Below, piece after piece: positions 26,053 through 26,641 of a stretch of 26,641 nt of DNA; the stretch's first letter is position 1, and the number at the start of each line of letters is the position of its first letter. Under the pieces are notes generated by a model. That model was given only the letters and a program-made list of their open reading frames with translations, was not told the DNA's origin and made no database searches. The stretch comes from DATKPE01 sp035524335 (GTDB lineage: Bacteria; Bacteroidota; Ignavibacteria; UBA10030; SZUA-254), in NCBI GenBank assembly GCA_035524335.1, contig DATKPE010000007.1:1-26641 (forward strand), in the 5' to 3' direction. The position numbers were made by a program, and so were the translations under genes.

Positions 26053-26080
26053 CGGCGTCCTGTAGAATGATACGACGCCG
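26053..26080. repeat. inverted repeat upstream of the ECF sigma gene
   Basis: CGGCGTC (26053-26059) and GACGCCG (26074-26080) are exact reverse complements separated by 14 nt. It lies 14-41 nt upstream of the sigma ATG, within the leader or promoter. It may be an operator or a leader hairpin. Confidence 0.45.
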
Positions 26081-26171
26081 GCGTTCAAACGTTAAAACGG
26101 GACTGTCGTGATGGGAATGTAGGGGAACGGAGAGAGAAAAACTACCGGAAGCGGAAAAGAGGTGCCTGCGA

Positions 26172-26200
26172 TTGAAATTCACCAATAAATTTCGTATAAT
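26172..26200 (+). promoter_or_regulatory. near-consensus promoter of tRNA-Leu
   Basis: TTGAAA (26172-26177), a 17-nt spacer and perfect TATAAT (26195-26200). The start near 26207 precedes the tRNA by about 58 nt, leaving a short 5' leader for RNase P to remove. Confidence 0.85.
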
Positions 26201-26264
26201 GAACCAGTTCCGGAGGGTGGGGTTATGGATACCGCCGGAATCCCGCGGTTTTAACGATAATCAT

Positions 26265-26348
26265 GCCCGGATGGCGGAACTGGCAGACGCGCTAGATTCA
26301 GGGTCTAGTGGCCGCAAGGTCGTACAGGTTCAAGTCCTGCTCCGGGCA
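26265..26348 (+). tRNA. tRNA-Leu (anticodon CAG)
   Basis: Acceptor stem GCCCGGA (26265-26271) pairs exactly with TCCGGGC (26341-26347), followed by discriminator A. The D arm (GCG/CGC), anticodon stem CTAGA/TCTAG with loop TTCAGGG, and a long variable arm (GGCC-GCAA-GGTC) make it a class II leucine tRNA. The anticodon CAG is at 26299-26301 and reads CUG. The T loop TTCAAGT is normal, but the outermost T-stem pair is an A-C mismatch. The 3' CCA is not encoded. Confidence 0.95.
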
Positions 26349-26641
26349 CGAACAGAAAGTCATCAAAATAGATGTGGAATGAATGGTTGATTAGTTGAAA
26401 AACCAACATTTTGTTACCCTATTGTTACTCAATCTAATCAATCAAACCGATTCTGTAAATGGGTAAGAAAAATAAAGTCTGGAAGGGACTTGGCAGAAAA
26501 ACTGTTATTCTGGTGTACACTTCTATTGTTTGACTTCTGTAATTTTGCCTCTGTTGTTTCCTCCCACCACAACAATAAGCAGCAACGGTTTTAATACTCC
26601 CGAATTTGTGAAGGCATTGGAAGTTAAGCGCTGATTCTTTG
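26349..26641. other. low-GC tail after tRNA-Leu, no gene found
   Basis: This stretch has about 30-40% GC in the 60-nt blocks I counted, versus about 60% elsewhere. I see no credible gene, only short open frames without a start. The sharp shift directly after a tRNA gene resembles the edge of an integrated element, but no integrase or second attachment site is visible before the window ends. Confidence 0.6.

Noticed and set aside
26380..26415. Possible terminator after tRNA-Leu (GTTG-AAAAAC-CAAC followed by ATTTTG)
   Set aside because: The stem is only 4 bp and AT-rich with a poor T-run, so it is too weak to call.
1..26641. CRISPR array, transposon ends or tandem DNA repeats
   Set aside because: I saw no regularly spaced direct repeats, transposase or integrase genes. 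The repetitive look of the BNR and TPR genes is protein-level repetition with diverged DNA.

Overview
The window is a GC-rich (roughly 60%) stretch of chromosome from a Gram-negative bacterium of the FCB superphylum. It is most like an uncultured Ignavibacteria/Kryptonia/Calditrichota-type or Bacteroidota-related lineage. Three things point there. A giant BNR-repeat protein ends in a type IX secretion (Por) sorting domain with the NYPNPFNPST signature. An LpxH-type enzyme implies lipid A and an outer membrane. Several genes have no clear Shine-Dalgarno sequence. However, five or more promoters look like ordinary sigma-70 elements with exact 17-bp spacers, not the -33/-7 type of classical Bacteroidetes. 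The genus cannot be named from the sequence.

Layout. (1) 1-4264, minus strand: a compact surface/secretion operon of a small lipoprotein, an 1114-aa T9SS-targeted Asp-box (BNR) protein and a TPR lipoprotein cut by the window edge. (2) 4276-4437: a divergent control region with a 27-bp palindrome. (3) 4457-10979, plus strand: an exported 1204-aa TPR protein, a 371-aa protein of unknown family, the ribosome-assembly GTPase Obg and the YebC regulator. (4) 11124-14025: a leucine-dehydrogenase-family enzyme, NusB and a UMF1-type MFS permease. (5) 14063-17459: a stand-alone DsbD-alpha-like periplasmic protein, LpxH and a class A penicillin-binding protein, tightly packed envelope genes. (6) 17477-21559: a small membrane protein, a single-domain response regulator and, divergently, a soluble hybrid histidine kinase with four PAS domains and a GAF domain. 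(7) 21569-23497, minus: a TetA-like MFS efflux pump followed by an exported UlaG-like metallo-hydrolase, with two abutting palindromes at the predicted transcription start. (8) 23660-26039, minus: an ECF sigma factor, its zinc-finger anti-sigma factor and a doubly anchored lipoprotein, joined by ATGA overlaps and closed by an intrinsic terminator. (9) tRNA-Leu(CAG) at 26265-26348 with a near-consensus promoter, followed by a low-GC tail (about 36% in the parts counted) that may be the edge of an integrated element.

Most genes are housekeeping or envelope functions. I see no CRISPR array, transposase, toxin-antitoxin pair or recognisable phage-defence cassette. The least explained parts are the 371-aa protein between the TPR giant and obg, the third gene of the sigma operon, the DsbD-alpha-only protein, the operator-like palindromes, and the composition break after the tRNA. 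All calls come from reading motifs by eye; no database search was run.
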